Below the pieces are notes generated by a model, which worked only from the letters and a program-made list of their open reading frames with translations, searched no databases and had not been told where the DNA came from. Below, in pieces: positions 28,701-37,097 of a DNA stretch of 64,000 nt. The position numbers and the translations under genes are program-made. How positions within the stretch are numbered: position 1 is the first letter of the stretch; every line of letters starts with the position of its first letter. Origin of the DNA: CAWCWN01 sp963799245 (GTDB lineage Bacteria > Chloroflexota > Ktedonobacteria > Ktedonobacterales > Ktedonobacteraceae); NCBI GenBank assembly GCA_963799245.1, contig CAWCWN010000003.1:620001-684000 (forward strand), read 5' to 3'.

Positions 28701-28852
28701 ACCCCACCTATCACGGGACGCTTTTCTCGATCTACAGCCAGAGCGACGCAATGCATCGCCTGCTGCTCGCCTGGGGGGCCCTGGGGGCAACAATCCTGCT
28801 CCTTGCCATCATCACCGGCATCATTCTCAAACGCAAAGACATACGCAAGTAG
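25712..28852 (+). CDS. FHA-domain ABC transporter, ABCG-type half transporter
   Basis: The 1046-residue protein has an FHA domain near residues 20-95 (TIGREATNDIV, SRFHARL), a Pro/Gln linker, a second FHA near 185-275 (SIGRDVSSDIVI), a third near 300-385 (TIGRVQGNTVVL, SAHHARM), then an ABC ATPase with Walker A GGSGAGKSTLMDAL (about 427-440), signature LSGGQRKRVSIALE and Walker B FFLDEPTSGLDPG, then an ABC-2 membrane domain (about 700-1046). FHA domains bind phosphothreonine, so activity may be set by Ser/Thr kinases such as those at 8.1 and 46.6 kb. Start is GTG after AGGAGA. Substrate unknown; export is likely. Confidence 0.92.
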   Translation: MNEGNTPPNFVSIKFLSGPLAGQTVSISKEVMTIGREATNDIVVKGDQKVSRFHARLVWGNGSWHIEKLAPQNSLTVNHQQVQQAGLADNTTVGLGEDTTFLFLMRAGSQHIAAPYQPSNQRAPQPQQYQAAPPQYTPAPPAPYQSGPQQRHFPPGQTAGLGARPDETQIASPSTQGVPTLEVSNNISGARQAYPLTKDVISIGRDVSSDIVIRDGGIVSGQHLQIIRQGNQFVLIHPHPDKPRTLNGLLYQGRKIRGDEPFRKTFTRGDIFRIGDENGTLISLTFNDGTGTQEETLVPMQPIKLDAPELTIGRVQGNTVVLPHPQVSAHHARMVKDGGSYRILDMNSTNHVYVNSELTTNHLLKLGDEIRIGPYKLVYEANELKQYDESNFIRIDALNLKKMGNNNVTLLNDLSFSIPPRKFIALVGGSGAGKSTLMDALNGLRPAHGGKVLYNGQDYYKNLAAFSSQLGYVPQDDIVHRDLTVERALYYAAKLRLPSDFTSAQIRQRINEVLDDVEMTARRKLLVKKLSGGQRKRVSIALELLANPSLFFLDEPTSGLDPGLDRKMMFLLRKLADKGHTIVLVTHATNNINTCDYVCFLCQGGRLAFFGPPEEAKKYFGKTDFAEIYSSLEPSEENPAIPEEAAAKFKVSEQYREFVQAPLRSGPTSGVNGQTAVQPVKRPKRGNPLSQFLLLSQRNVELLKNDRSTLLIMLLQAPLIALFLMLLIRFEVGTGIFDPNKAVECAPQIFTTTAVSPTNPTGALGITPASSVKNDNGTVNCSLIQHFLASDTHGKAYVQTKTGNNKQAVALQDFIVIGDSINAQRALFLAAFIAVLFGVINAIREIVKEGAIYRRERTVNLGIVPYLLSKILMLGVLALFQSGVLILIINAFEPLHQGIFLPVLLECYITLALASFAGLMVGLAVSALAPNEDSATSLLPIILIPQVIFAGVEIPLKDTFTTTVAWFFPTRWAMAGLGTSLGLHADKLGGDKVAGNDPTYHGTLFSIYSQSDAMHRLLLAWGALGATILLLAIITGIILKRKDIRK

Positions 28853-28857
28853 ATGCA

Positions 28858-28896
28858 GGAGAGAGGCGCGAGTTCGCGCCTCTCTCCTTTCTTTCG
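28858..28896 (+). terminator. Intrinsic terminator after the FHA-ABC gene
   Basis: GGAGAGAGGCGCG (28858-28870) pairs perfectly with CGCGCCTCTCTCC (28875-28887) around AGTT, followed by a T-rich TTTCTTTC. The 13-bp GC-rich stem starts 6 bases after the stop codon. Confidence 0.88.
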
Positions 28897-29070
28897 CTCT
28901 ACCATAGGCCTCGTAGCGTCGCCCTGCTAACTCCTCGCATAAGTTATTGTGAGTTATTTCATATAATAAATGCTTAGCGGCTCATGGAGGATACGTGCGT
29001 CTTAGTGGATACTTGTATAGAAGGTTCGAGGAAGTATTAATGAACGAGCAGACATTCTAGGGAGGGAAGT

Positions 29071-30375
29071 ATGTTACGACGTGTCGTCATCACAGGCCTG
29101 GGCGTACTCGCCTGCAATGGCATTGGCAAGGAGAACTTCTGGCAGGCCTGTATTTCTGGCCGCTCGGGTATCCGCGGTATCACTCGCTTTGACGCAAGTC
29201 AACTTTCATCGCGTATCGCCGGCGAGATACGCGACTTCGACCCCCTGGCGCTGGGAGTAATGGAGATCGAGACTTTTGTGACTGACCGCAACACGCAGCT
29301 GTCGCTTGCTGCGGCCAACATGGCCCTGGAGGATGCCGGGCTGTTTAATGCACTGCGTGAAGAGGAGCGGGATGCGACAGGTGTCTATATGGGTTCAGCC
29401 ATGGCCTCAATGGAGGAAGGAGAAAAGCTCTGGAACGCGCTTACGGGCAGTGGAGCGCATCTCCCCCGCGCCCTGGCCAACGACTTCGTCCCGCCTACCC
29501 TGTTCATGACGCATGCGCCCGCGGCAGCTATCGCCATGCATCACCAGCTGCACGGCCCGTGCATGGTCATTGCGACGGGCTGTTCGGCCGGAGCAGATGC
29601 TATCGGCCAGGCCTTCTGGGCCATCCAGGAGGGGCGAGCCGATCGGATGGTAGCGGGGGGATCGGATTCCGCCCTTGCCAATGTCTGCATGAATGCCTTC
29701 TGTGTGCTGGGAGCCATGAGCACGCGTAACGATGATCCAGAAGGGGCCTCACGTCCATATGATCGCCAGCGCGATGGTTTTGTGATGGCAGAGGGAGCGG
29801 GCGTCGCCGTACTTGAGGAGAGAGAGGCTGCCCTGGCGCGCCATGCCCACATCTACGCCGAAATAGTCGTCTTCACATCAAATGTCAACGCCCACCATAT
29901 GACCGCTCCATCACCAGACGGTGCGCCCCTGCAGGAACTGTTACGGCAGGGCCTGGCAGAGGCTGGAATCAGCGCTCAAGAGCTCGGCTATATCAATTCG
30001 CATGGCAGCTCGACTTCATTCAACGAAGTAGCTGAAACGGCCGCCTACAAGGCCGTCTTTGGCGCGCACGCCTACAACATACCAATCAGCGCCACCAAAT
30101 CCATGATTGGTCACACGCAGGGAGCAGCAAGCGCCATTGAAACGATTGTGACGGCCCTGGTGCTGGATCAAAACATTATTCCGCCGACGATTAATCAGGT
30201 CGAACCTGACCCCCAGTGCGATCTCGACTATGTGCCCAACAGCGCGCGCCCGGCCAGGGTCGATGTAGCGCTCACTCATTCCAGTGGCTTTGGCGGTGTG
30301 AATAGCGCGCTCATACTCGCACATGCAACCTGGCTCGATAGACAGGCTGCTAAATCAGGCAGGGCTTACATCTAA
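29071..30375 (+). CDS. Beta-ketoacyl-ACP synthase (FabF-like, possible KS-alpha)
   Basis: The 434-residue thiolase-fold enzyme keeps the condensing triad: Cys in IATGCSAGADAIG, His in YINSHGSSTSFNE, and His in SATKSMIGHTQGAA, plus the C-terminal HSSGFGGVN. It would catalyse decarboxylative condensation of malonyl-ACP with an acyl chain. The start follows GGGAGGGAAG. A second ketosynthase without the Cys begins 13 bases after its stop, as KS-alpha and KS-beta do in type II polyketide clusters. A plain fatty-acid role is less likely, since no fab genes or ACP are nearby. Confidence 0.92.
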   Translation: MLRRVVITGLGVLACNGIGKENFWQACISGRSGIRGITRFDASQLSSRIAGEIRDFDPLALGVMEIETFVTDRNTQLSLAAANMALEDAGLFNALREEERDATGVYMGSAMASMEEGEKLWNALTGSGAHLPRALANDFVPPTLFMTHAPAAAIAMHHQLHGPCMVIATGCSAGADAIGQAFWAIQEGRADRMVAGGSDSALANVCMNAFCVLGAMSTRNDDPEGASRPYDRQRDGFVMAEGAGVAVLEEREAALARHAHIYAEIVVFTSNVNAHHMTAPSPDGAPLQELLRQGLAEAGISAQELGYINSHGSSTSFNEVAETAAYKAVFGAHAYNIPISATKSMIGHTQGAASAIETIVTALVLDQNIIPPTINQVEPDPQCDLDYVPNSARPARVDVALTHSSGFGGVNSALILAHATWLDRQAAKSGRAYI

Positions 30376-30388
30376 GGGGTAAATAGTT

Positions 30389-31636
30389 ATGATACTACAT
30401 TCCAGCGAACGACGTGTCGCCATCACAGGCGTGGGTGTTGTGGCGGCGAATGGCATCGGCAAAGAGGCCTTCTGGCAGGCAACATGCCAGGGAATCACGG
30501 GCATCAAGCGCATCCAGCGCTTTCCCAGCAGCGATTTGCCTATCAAGGTGGCCGGTGAGATCAGTGATTTTCATGTCAGTGACCATGTGGATCGCAAAGT
30601 GGCGAAGCGCACGGATCGCATGACCCACTTTGTTTTTGCCGCCGTCCAGGAAGCCTTGCAAGACGCACATATATCGCTCGCAGAAGAAAATCCCAGGCGC
30701 ATCGGCGCCGTCATAGCGAACACCATTGGTGGCGAGGAATATGTGCTTGAACAGGTCAACAACTTCTATACGCGTGGGCCGCGCGCGGTCAGCGCCTACA
30801 CGGCCATTGCGTGGCTCCAGGTCGCCAATGTCGGCCAGACATCGATCCGTTATGGCCTGCAGGGCTACTGCAAAACGCCCGTCAATGATACTGCCGGCGG
30901 CCTGGACGCCATGAGCCTGGCATATGGGGCTATTCGTCGAGGAGCAGCCGACATCATCCTGGCGGGCGGGTGCGAAGCTTGCCTGCACCCATTCAGCATG
31001 GCCGTCATGGGACATCACAGCGAATACATCTACTGCGCCACCGGCGACGACATCCATGCCTATCGTCCCTTCGATCGCCGCGCAAGCGGGATCATCCTGG
31101 CCGAAGGAGCCGGTATCTGTATGCTTGAAGAGTATGAGCATGCGCGCCGCCGCGGCGCGACCATCTATGGCGAAATCGTTGGGTATGGCCAGACCAACGA
31201 TGCCAACGGCCCAACACCACCTTCGTCTAATGGCGCGCAATATGCTCGTGCTATACGCCTGGCCATGCGCGAAGGGAATCTTTCTCCGGCAGATATCGGC
31301 TACTTCAGCCTGGATGGGCGCGCCCTCCCCCTCTCGGATCAGGGCGAAGCCGATGCCCTGCGGCGCGTCTTTGGAGCAGATCTGCCCCGCGTCCAGGTCA
31401 GCGTGCCCCGCACCATGCAAGGTCACAGCTTCGCCGCCTCGGGCGCGATCGATACTATTACGGCCCTGCTGGCCCTGCGCCATGATCTAGTTCCACCCAC
31501 CATTAATTGCGAGGAGTCAGACTACGGCCTGAATATGGTATGCGACGAGCCCCGGCCATTAAAATCTGCCGCAGTCATACTTGGGGCGCGCGGCATCGGC
31601 GGTATGAATGTGGCAGTGGCAGTACGCAAGCTGTAA
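30389..31636 (+). CDS. Ketosynthase-like protein lacking the active-site Cys (KS-beta / chain-length-factor-like)
   Basis: The 415-residue protein aligns along its length with the preceding ketosynthase. The catalytic Cys is replaced by Thr (KTPVNDTAGGLDAM), the first His by Asp (FSLDGRALPLSDQ), and the Lys before the second His by Arg (PRTMQGHSFA), although that His remains. Loss of the Cys in a ketosynthase paralogue next to an intact one is the hallmark of KS-beta (chain-length factor) subunits, which usually carry Gln there. It probably forms a heterodimer with the 29.1-kb product. The short gap and GGGG before the ATG suggest one operon. Confidence 0.88.
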   Translation: MILHSSERRVAITGVGVVAANGIGKEAFWQATCQGITGIKRIQRFPSSDLPIKVAGEISDFHVSDHVDRKVAKRTDRMTHFVFAAVQEALQDAHISLAEENPRRIGAVIANTIGGEEYVLEQVNNFYTRGPRAVSAYTAIAWLQVANVGQTSIRYGLQGYCKTPVNDTAGGLDAMSLAYGAIRRGAADIILAGGCEACLHPFSMAVMGHHSEYIYCATGDDIHAYRPFDRRASGIILAEGAGICMLEEYEHARRRGATIYGEIVGYGQTNDANGPTPPSSNGAQYARAIRLAMREGNLSPADIGYFSLDGRALPLSDQGEADALRRVFGADLPRVQVSVPRTMQGHSFAASGAIDTITALLALRHDLVPPTINCEESDYGLNMVCDEPRPLKSAAVILGARGIGGMNVAVAVRKL

Positions 31637-31647
31637 TACTCACAGTT

Positions 31648-31741
31648 GTTCAGATGAGCAGGAGAATATAAGCAGCACCCGCTCATACCCATAGTCGTTC
31701 AGAAACGCCACTCGCGTGGCTAGCCTTCGGCTCATCTGAAC
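31648..31741. repeat. Long inverted repeat with inner hairpin after the KS-beta gene
   Basis: GTTCAGATGAGC (31648-31659) is complementary to GCTCATCTGAAC (31730-31741). The 70-base interior holds a second hairpin, GCCAC-TCGC-GTGGC (31707-31720). It could be a cruciform, an mRNA-stabilising structure or a small repetitive element; no T-run follows, so a simple terminator is less likely. Confidence 0.6.
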
Positions 31742-31783
31742 GCAAGGAAATATCATCCCTTTACCCGAATGGAACTGCGAAAC

Positions 31784-31830
31784 GTATCCCTATATGTGAG
31801 CAAAATTAAACATGCTCGCATAAAGGATAC
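31784..31830 (+). promoter_or_regulatory. Imperfect inverted repeat covering the ribosome binding site of the FAD monooxygenase gene
   Basis: GTATCC...ATGTGAGC (31784-31801) faces GCTCGCAT...GGATAC (31814-31830) across a 12-base AT-rich loop. The right arm contains AAAGGA, the likely ribosome binding site, 7 bases before the ATG at 31837. In RNA the stem would hide that site; in DNA it could be a repressor operator. Confidence 0.45.
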
Positions 31831-31836
31831 ATTTCC

Positions 31837-33528
31837 ATGAAGAGTAAACCACTACCTCTCTACCCTGACCCTCCCCACAGGGAGCAGGTCGACGAATTTG
31901 TGCCGGTGCTGATCGTAGGCGGGGGGCCAACCGGCATGGCTGCCGCTAATTTATTAGGGCAGGCGGGCATAGAAACGCTTATTCTCGAGCGCAACATCCA
32001 TTTAAGCAATAGCCCCAAGGCACTTTCACTCGATGACGAAGGCCTGCGCATCTGCCAGGCCATGGGCCTGGGCAACAGTATCAACAGGCTTTTACTTTCG
32101 GGTATCAGCCCGCAGTATGAAGCGGCGGGACACTCGCTGGTAACAGTGGCTCCGAGCAGTAAGAGAAACGGCTATGCGCTTATCTCAACCTTCAACCAGC
32201 CAGAATTTGAGGCCGCGCTGCTGCAAGGGCTCCAGCGTTTCTCTTGCGTCCGTGTGCGTTTTCAGTATACCGTTGAAACACTCACCCAGACGCAGAGCCA
32301 CGTTATCGTCAGCGTGCGCACAGCAGGGGGAGTGTATCAAAACATAGGCTGCAGCTACCTCTTAGCCTGCGATGGTGGCAGCAGCACCATCCGTAACATG
32401 CTGGACATTGCGATGAAAGGCATGACCTATCCGCAGAAGTGGCTGGTCGTCGATTGTATCGACGACCAGATGGAGCCTACAACAGCCAAATGCTTCTGTA
32501 ACCCAAGCCGGCCGGCAGTGACCGTGCCTTCACCACACAGCGGTCGGCGCTGGGAATTTATGTTGCTCCCCGGCGAGAACGAAAAGGAAATGCTGCGCAA
32601 CGAGACAATCGCCAGGCTTATCTCACAAAGCGGCGGCTCCCCTTGCTCACAGATCATTCGCCAGGCCGTGTATACCTTCCACGCCAAGCTGGCACAGACC
32701 TTCTCGCAGGGACGGATATTTCTCCTGGGAGACGCTGCTCATATGATGCCGCCTTTCGGAGGCCAGGGGCTCAACAGCGGCCTGCGCGATGCGCATAACC
32801 TCACGTGGAAATTAACGCTTGTCTTACGCAGCCAGGCCGCTCCTCAGCTCCTGGAAACCTATCACGAAGAACGTCACCTGCATGCTGCCCGCATGATCAA
32901 TTTTTCCTCGCTCCTGGCCAGCATTATTATGTCAAGAAACCGCTCACTTGCTTTGTGTCGCAACCTCTTGTTCCAGGGTCTCAACAGCATACCAGCTGTA
33001 CGCGAGTTTCTGAGCGAGGCACGCATCAAGCCGCGGCCAAAATATACGCATGGCTTTTTTCTCTCCGCCGACAACTTTAAGGACAGGGCGCTAACGGGCC
33101 TGCTGCTCCCCCAGCCTGAAGTTACAACGCCGCAGGGGCAGCGCATGCTGCTCGATGAGGCTCTGGGCAACGGCTTTGCCTTACTGCGCCTGCATCACAA
33201 TCCACGCGAGGCCTTCGGGTCCCTTACAGCCCTACAAACCGCTTTCTGGCAAGCGATGGGCGCCCGTTTTGTGTGCGTGCAGGTCGATGACGGCTGGCAG
33301 AAAGAGAGGCCGCGCTCCAAGCGGGGCGGCCGCGCTGCGTATGCCCGCAGCTCATGCAATGAGCCGCCCTGCATTGTCGTCCATTCAAAAAGCCAGGCTT
33401 TTGCGCGCATGAGATCCGATCAATTTATCGTGGTTCGACCCGACCGCTTTATTTTAGGCGTCTTCCAAGAGCAGAAGGCCGACAGGTTTGTGTCGGCCTT
33501 GCAACGTTTACTGCAAACTTCGGCCTGA
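31837..33528 (+). CDS. FAD-dependent aromatic monooxygenase (PHBH-fold, MhpA/polyketide hydroxylase-like)
   Basis: The 563-residue protein starts with the dinucleotide-binding motif VLIVGGGPTGMAAANLLGQ and later has GRIFLLGDAAHMMPPFGGQG and LNSGLRDAHNLTWKL, the GD and following motifs of PheA/TfdB-type hydroxylases. The C-terminal 150 residues look like the thioredoxin-like domain these enzymes carry. They hydroxylate phenolic rings with NAD(P)H and O2; close relatives tailor aromatic polyketides or open catabolic routes. Proximity to the ketosynthase pair favours tailoring, by inference only. Confidence 0.88.
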   Translation: MKSKPLPLYPDPPHREQVDEFVPVLIVGGGPTGMAAANLLGQAGIETLILERNIHLSNSPKALSLDDEGLRICQAMGLGNSINRLLLSGISPQYEAAGHSLVTVAPSSKRNGYALISTFNQPEFEAALLQGLQRFSCVRVRFQYTVETLTQTQSHVIVSVRTAGGVYQNIGCSYLLACDGGSSTIRNMLDIAMKGMTYPQKWLVVDCIDDQMEPTTAKCFCNPSRPAVTVPSPHSGRRWEFMLLPGENEKEMLRNETIARLISQSGGSPCSQIIRQAVYTFHAKLAQTFSQGRIFLLGDAAHMMPPFGGQGLNSGLRDAHNLTWKLTLVLRSQAAPQLLETYHEERHLHAARMINFSSLLASIIMSRNRSLALCRNLLFQGLNSIPAVREFLSEARIKPRPKYTHGFFLSADNFKDRALTGLLLPQPEVTTPQGQRMLLDEALGNGFALLRLHHNPREAFGSLTALQTAFWQAMGARFVCVQVDDGWQKERPRSKRGGRAAYARSSCNEPPCIVVHSKSQAFARMRSDQFIVVRPDRFILGVFQEQKADRFVSALQRLLQTSA

Positions 33529-33530
33529 GG

Positions 33531-35045
33531 CTAATCCACCGGGTCTCCCAGTAGAGACTTATATAACTCTCTTTGCCGCCTGGCTCCCCGGCGGTAGATT
33601 TCTCCCCTCTGTGCGTCCGCCTGCACAGGTGCAGCAAGTTTTAGCTCAACCTTGCTCACATCCTTCATTACACCCATGGCCTCAAGCGCAAGCAGGGCCG
33701 CTCCACGCGCCGAGGCTTCATGCTCATAGGTGGGACTGAGCGCCGTAGCGAGCGCATCAGCCACGATCTGCTGCAGTGAAGGTGAAGAGAGCAATGCGCC
33801 GCCGCTGCCGATGAGACGTGGCTGCTTTTCCTGCAAGCCGAGGGCGCCTCTGATTTGCTGGTACACAGCCTCCAGGCGGTAGGCCAGCGCCTCCTCGCTA
33901 GCACGCACTATCTCGATATGTGAAGTAGACATGTGAATGCCGGCTATTACAGCCCTGGCCTCCGCATGCCAGCCGAGGCTGCGCTCGCCCGAGATAAATG
34001 GCAGGATCGTCAGTCCGTGGCCATCGGGCGGCAACTTCTCAATCTCTGCCTGCGCAGCTTGCAAAGAGAAGATCTGCAGCGTTCTACCCAGCCAGGCAAA
34101 GATATTACCGCCCTCGCTCAGCGCCCCGCCAAAAATGGCGCGCCTGGCATCCACCAGGTACTGCCAGAGTCCGGGCGGAGGCACAACCCGCTCCGGAGCG
34201 ACGATCACGCGGATGGCGCTTGATGTGCCTATCGTCAGCGAGAACTTATCCTCGCTGGTGCAGCCCGAGCCAATATTGGCGGCGGCGCCATCACCTATGG
34301 CAGGGAACCATGGCACATGGCTCAGGGCGGGCCAGCGCTCAGCATACGCGGGTAAGAGCCCGCTGATACTGTCGTGGAGATCTCCAAGCTCAGGCAGCTG
34401 CTGTGGACGTATGCCCACAGCGGCGATTAATTCACGGTCCCACTCGTGAGTGCGCGTCACAAGCATCCCAGTGCCCGAGGCCATCGAGAGGCTACAGACC
34501 GCGCGCCCCAGCAATTTGCGGTGCAGGTATTCGCCGAAGGAGAGCCAGCAGGCTACGCGCTTAAACACCTCCGCCTGCGTGGTGGCGAGCCAGCGCAGTT
34601 TGGCTGGCCAGTAGCTGGCGTGGATCTGCGCGCCCGTACGCTGTCGCACCACGTTGTTATCCAGCTGTTTGCGCAGTTCGTCAGCAGCCTGGCGTGATCG
34701 AGTATCTTCCCAGGTAATCACCGCTGTAAGCGCGTGACCATCCGCATCCACACCAACCAGGCTTTGCCAGAACGTATCAGTGGCGACCGCCTGTATGGAA
34801 GATGCAAGCGGGCCCGCGGCTTTGAGCGTCTCATCTATTGTGGCGGCGACTGCTTCCACCAGCGCATCGGCGTCAACCGATACTTCGCCCTGGTCAGAGG
34901 TCGTGAGCTGGTAGGTTTTCTGGGACAGAATAGCGGGTATATTCGTACCCGTAGCATCAAAGAGCAAGGCACGAGTTGAAGAGGTGCCAACATCCAGGGC
35001 GAGGACAATGGGGGTGCGCGGCTTAAAGTTTGCAGTCTGTTGCAT
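33531..35045 (-). CDS. FGGY-family carbohydrate kinase (gluconokinase-like)
   Basis: The 504-residue protein has the actin-like ATPase fold of FGGY kinases: VLALDVGTSSTRALLFD at the start, catalytic Asp region ITWEDTRS, the SLTIGTSSAIRVI phosphate loop, and GSGGALLSSPSLQQIVADAL near the end. It resembles gluconate/xylulose kinases; the sugar is not certain. Feeding a pentose phosphate or gluconate branch would fit the phosphoketolase 3 kb downstream. It ends 2 bases from the monooxygenase gene stop. Confidence 0.88.
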   Translation of the reverse strand: MQQTANFKPRTPIVLALDVGTSSTRALLFDATGTNIPAILSQKTYQLTTSDQGEVSVDADALVEAVAATIDETLKAAGPLASSIQAVATDTFWQSLVGVDADGHALTAVITWEDTRSRQAADELRKQLDNNVVRQRTGAQIHASYWPAKLRWLATTQAEVFKRVACWLSFGEYLHRKLLGRAVCSLSMASGTGMLVTRTHEWDRELIAAVGIRPQQLPELGDLHDSISGLLPAYAERWPALSHVPWFPAIGDGAAANIGSGCTSEDKFSLTIGTSSAIRVIVAPERVVPPPGLWQYLVDARRAIFGGALSEGGNIFAWLGRTLQIFSLQAAQAEIEKLPPDGHGLTILPFISGERSLGWHAEARAVIAGIHMSTSHIEIVRASEEALAYRLEAVYQQIRGALGLQEKQPRLIGSGGALLSSPSLQQIVADALATALSPTYEHEASARGAALLALEAMGVMKDVSKVELKLAAPVQADAQRGEIYRRGARRQRELYKSLLGDPVD

Positions 35046-35257
35046 GTTTCGCTGTTCTGCCCTCCATACACTTTTTCAATGAGCGTTCATCTTCTCGCCT
35101 ATATCTTACTATTCAAAGCCATCCACCTCCCAGAGATGGTACTTAATTATACCAGCTGTTCTGCCAGTGGCTGAGCGGCGAATAATATGCGTATGTTTTG
35201 TTAAACGTCAGAGCCTATAGTCGCTCGCCAGCCTGGCCGGGGCAGGCGCCCGGCATA

Positions 35258-35870
35258 CTAAAATTGCTCAGAGGTCTTGGCCAGGAAAGCGAGCACAGCA
35301 GCGTTGAACTGCGCGGGCTGATCAAACATGGCTACATGGCCAGCCTTATTCAGGATCTGCAGGTGCGCGCCCGCTATTTCATGGCGCAGGAGTTCAGCTG
35401 GCGCGGGCGGGATCAGTGCATCGCGCGCTCCCCATACCAGCAAGGTGGGCGCGCAGGCTGCGCAGGAGCGGAGGCAGGTAGCCCAGTACGGAATGGTGTA
35501 ATGGTATGACCGCCGGCGCGACCAGGACAATGCGTTTCACAACCTCGGGATGTTGCGCAGCGATACACAAACAGATATAGCCACCCATCGAGTGGCCAAT
35601 AAAATGGGCCTGTCGAATGCCAGCGGCCTCCATCCATGTCACAATATCAGCGGCTAGCCGATGTAAAACAAAGCGCGATGCGTAGCGACGCATTCTGCCA
35701 AATCCGGGCAGATCGATCAGGTAGACGCGATAGCGCTCAGCGAGGGCAGGCACGTTGCGCGTCCACCAGAGGGAGGAGGCTGAGAGGCCGTGGACGAGTA
35801 TGACCGGCTCTCCCTCGCCAGCCACCTGAAAATACACAGTATCTTCCCCCACTCTCAACTCGCAGCACAC
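35258..35870 (-). pseudogene. Alpha/beta hydrolase with frameshift and missing cap domain
   Basis: The first 145 residues are a good alpha/beta hydrolase (VILVHGLSASSLWW, nucleophile FIGHSMGGYICL). At about 35450 the frame changes and the sequence goes straight to APTLLVWGARDALIPP and the final His region NKAGHVAMFDQP. A normal enzyme has 60-100 residues of cap between these parts, so an internal deletion joined LPPLLRSLR to the late strand out of frame. All three triad residues survive but are in two frames. Start is a GTG at 35870. Confidence 0.75.
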
Positions 35871-35937
35871 AGGCCTGGCTCTAATATCCGCCTCCCGTTC
35901 AGAAAGAAAGAGATTTTACGCGCCCTCAAACGCTAAC

Positions 35938-36894
35938 TCAGGGGTTCTCCTGCAAGAACTTAGCGATCTGTTGCAGTTCGATATCCTCGAGGCGAAATTC
36001 CGCCGCCCCGATAAGCTCATCTATCTGCGACGGCTTACGCCCGCCAACAATGGCGCCGGTCACCGCGGGGTTGCGTAAAACCCAGGCGATAGCCACCTCA
36101 CCGGTGGAGCGATTATGCGGATACCCAACTTCCTGTAACAGGTTGGCCAGTTTAAGGTTGCGTGTTAAACGTGGCTCCTGGAAGTCGGGGCCATGTTTCC
36201 GCCAATCATCCTCGGGCATGCTAGCTACGCGCTCAGTGCTCATCCTACCCGTCAGAAGCCCTGAAGTTATCGGCGAGTATACGATAACACCGATACGTTG
36301 ATCCTGGCAATAGGGCAGGATCTCCTTTTCAACCTCGGGATGGATAAGCGAATATGGCGGCTGCAGCGAAGAGATAGGCGCGATGGCCTCTGCCCGGCGC
36401 AGCTGCTGGACATTAAAATTTGAAACGCCAATATAGCGAACTTTCCCCTCGGCCTGGAGTTTCGCCAGGGTTGACCAGCCCTCCTCAAGCTCCTGCTCAG
36501 GGTTAGGCCAGTGCACCTGGTACAGGTCGATGACATCCCTCTGGAGACGCCGCAGGCTATTCTCAATCTCGCGGCGCAGTGATTGCTCTTTCAGGCTGCT
36601 CGTAATTTCACGCCTGTCGTTCCAGACAAGTGAGCATTTGGTAAAGACATAGGGCTGCTTGGGGTAGCCTTTAAGCGCCCTGGCTACGACCTCTTCAGAA
36701 TGGCCCAGGCCATAGACGGCCGCCGTATCCATCCAATTTATACCCAGGTCAAGCGCGCGGTGAATGGTGGCAATCGAGGCCTCATCATCCTGCTCTCCCC
36801 AACCATTCGCCCAGTTACCGCCGCCGATGGCCCATGTTCCCAGGCCCAACGGCGTGATTTGCATATCTGTATTTCCAAGCCGCCGTGTTTGCAT
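35938..36894 (-). CDS. Aldo/keto reductase
   Basis: The 318-residue TIM-barrel protein has the aldo/keto reductase signature: MDTAAVYGLGHSEEVVARAL with catalytic Asp and Tyr, Lys in YVFTKC, His in LYQVHWPNP, and C-terminal NADPH-binding VGGRKPSQIDE. It is of the AKR11/YhdN-like bacterial type and would reduce small aldehydes or ketones. The substrate cannot be told. Confidence 0.9.
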   Translation of the reverse strand: MQTRRLGNTDMQITPLGLGTWAIGGGNWANGWGEQDDEASIATIHRALDLGINWMDTAAVYGLGHSEEVVARALKGYPKQPYVFTKCSLVWNDRREITSSLKEQSLRREIENSLRRLQRDVIDLYQVHWPNPEQELEEGWSTLAKLQAEGKVRYIGVSNFNVQQLRRAEAIAPISSLQPPYSLIHPEVEKEILPYCQDQRIGVIVYSPITSGLLTGRMSTERVASMPEDDWRKHGPDFQEPRLTRNLKLANLLQEVGYPHNRSTGEVAIAWVLRNPAVTGAIVGGRKPSQIDELIGAAEFRLEDIELQQIAKFLQENP

Positions 36895-37097
36895 CTACAC
36901 GTGTTCCTTTCTTTTGTTCCTCTTTACAGCAAAAGAGCATGCTTGTTCGTTAGCCTGTCACATTAGTAGCACGTTTGAGGGGGCGAAAAGAGGGACAAAT
37001 GGAAAATCGCACCTGTGATACAATAAAAAAACGGCCGCCAACGCTTTTTATGCATTCCTCAGGAGGACGAGATGCTCAATGGAAGGATGCCCCGCCT

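Noticed and set aside
30395..31483. A 362-codon minus-strand open frame opposite the KS-beta gene
   Set aside because: Antisense shadow of a GC-rich ketosynthase gene with no recognisable motifs.
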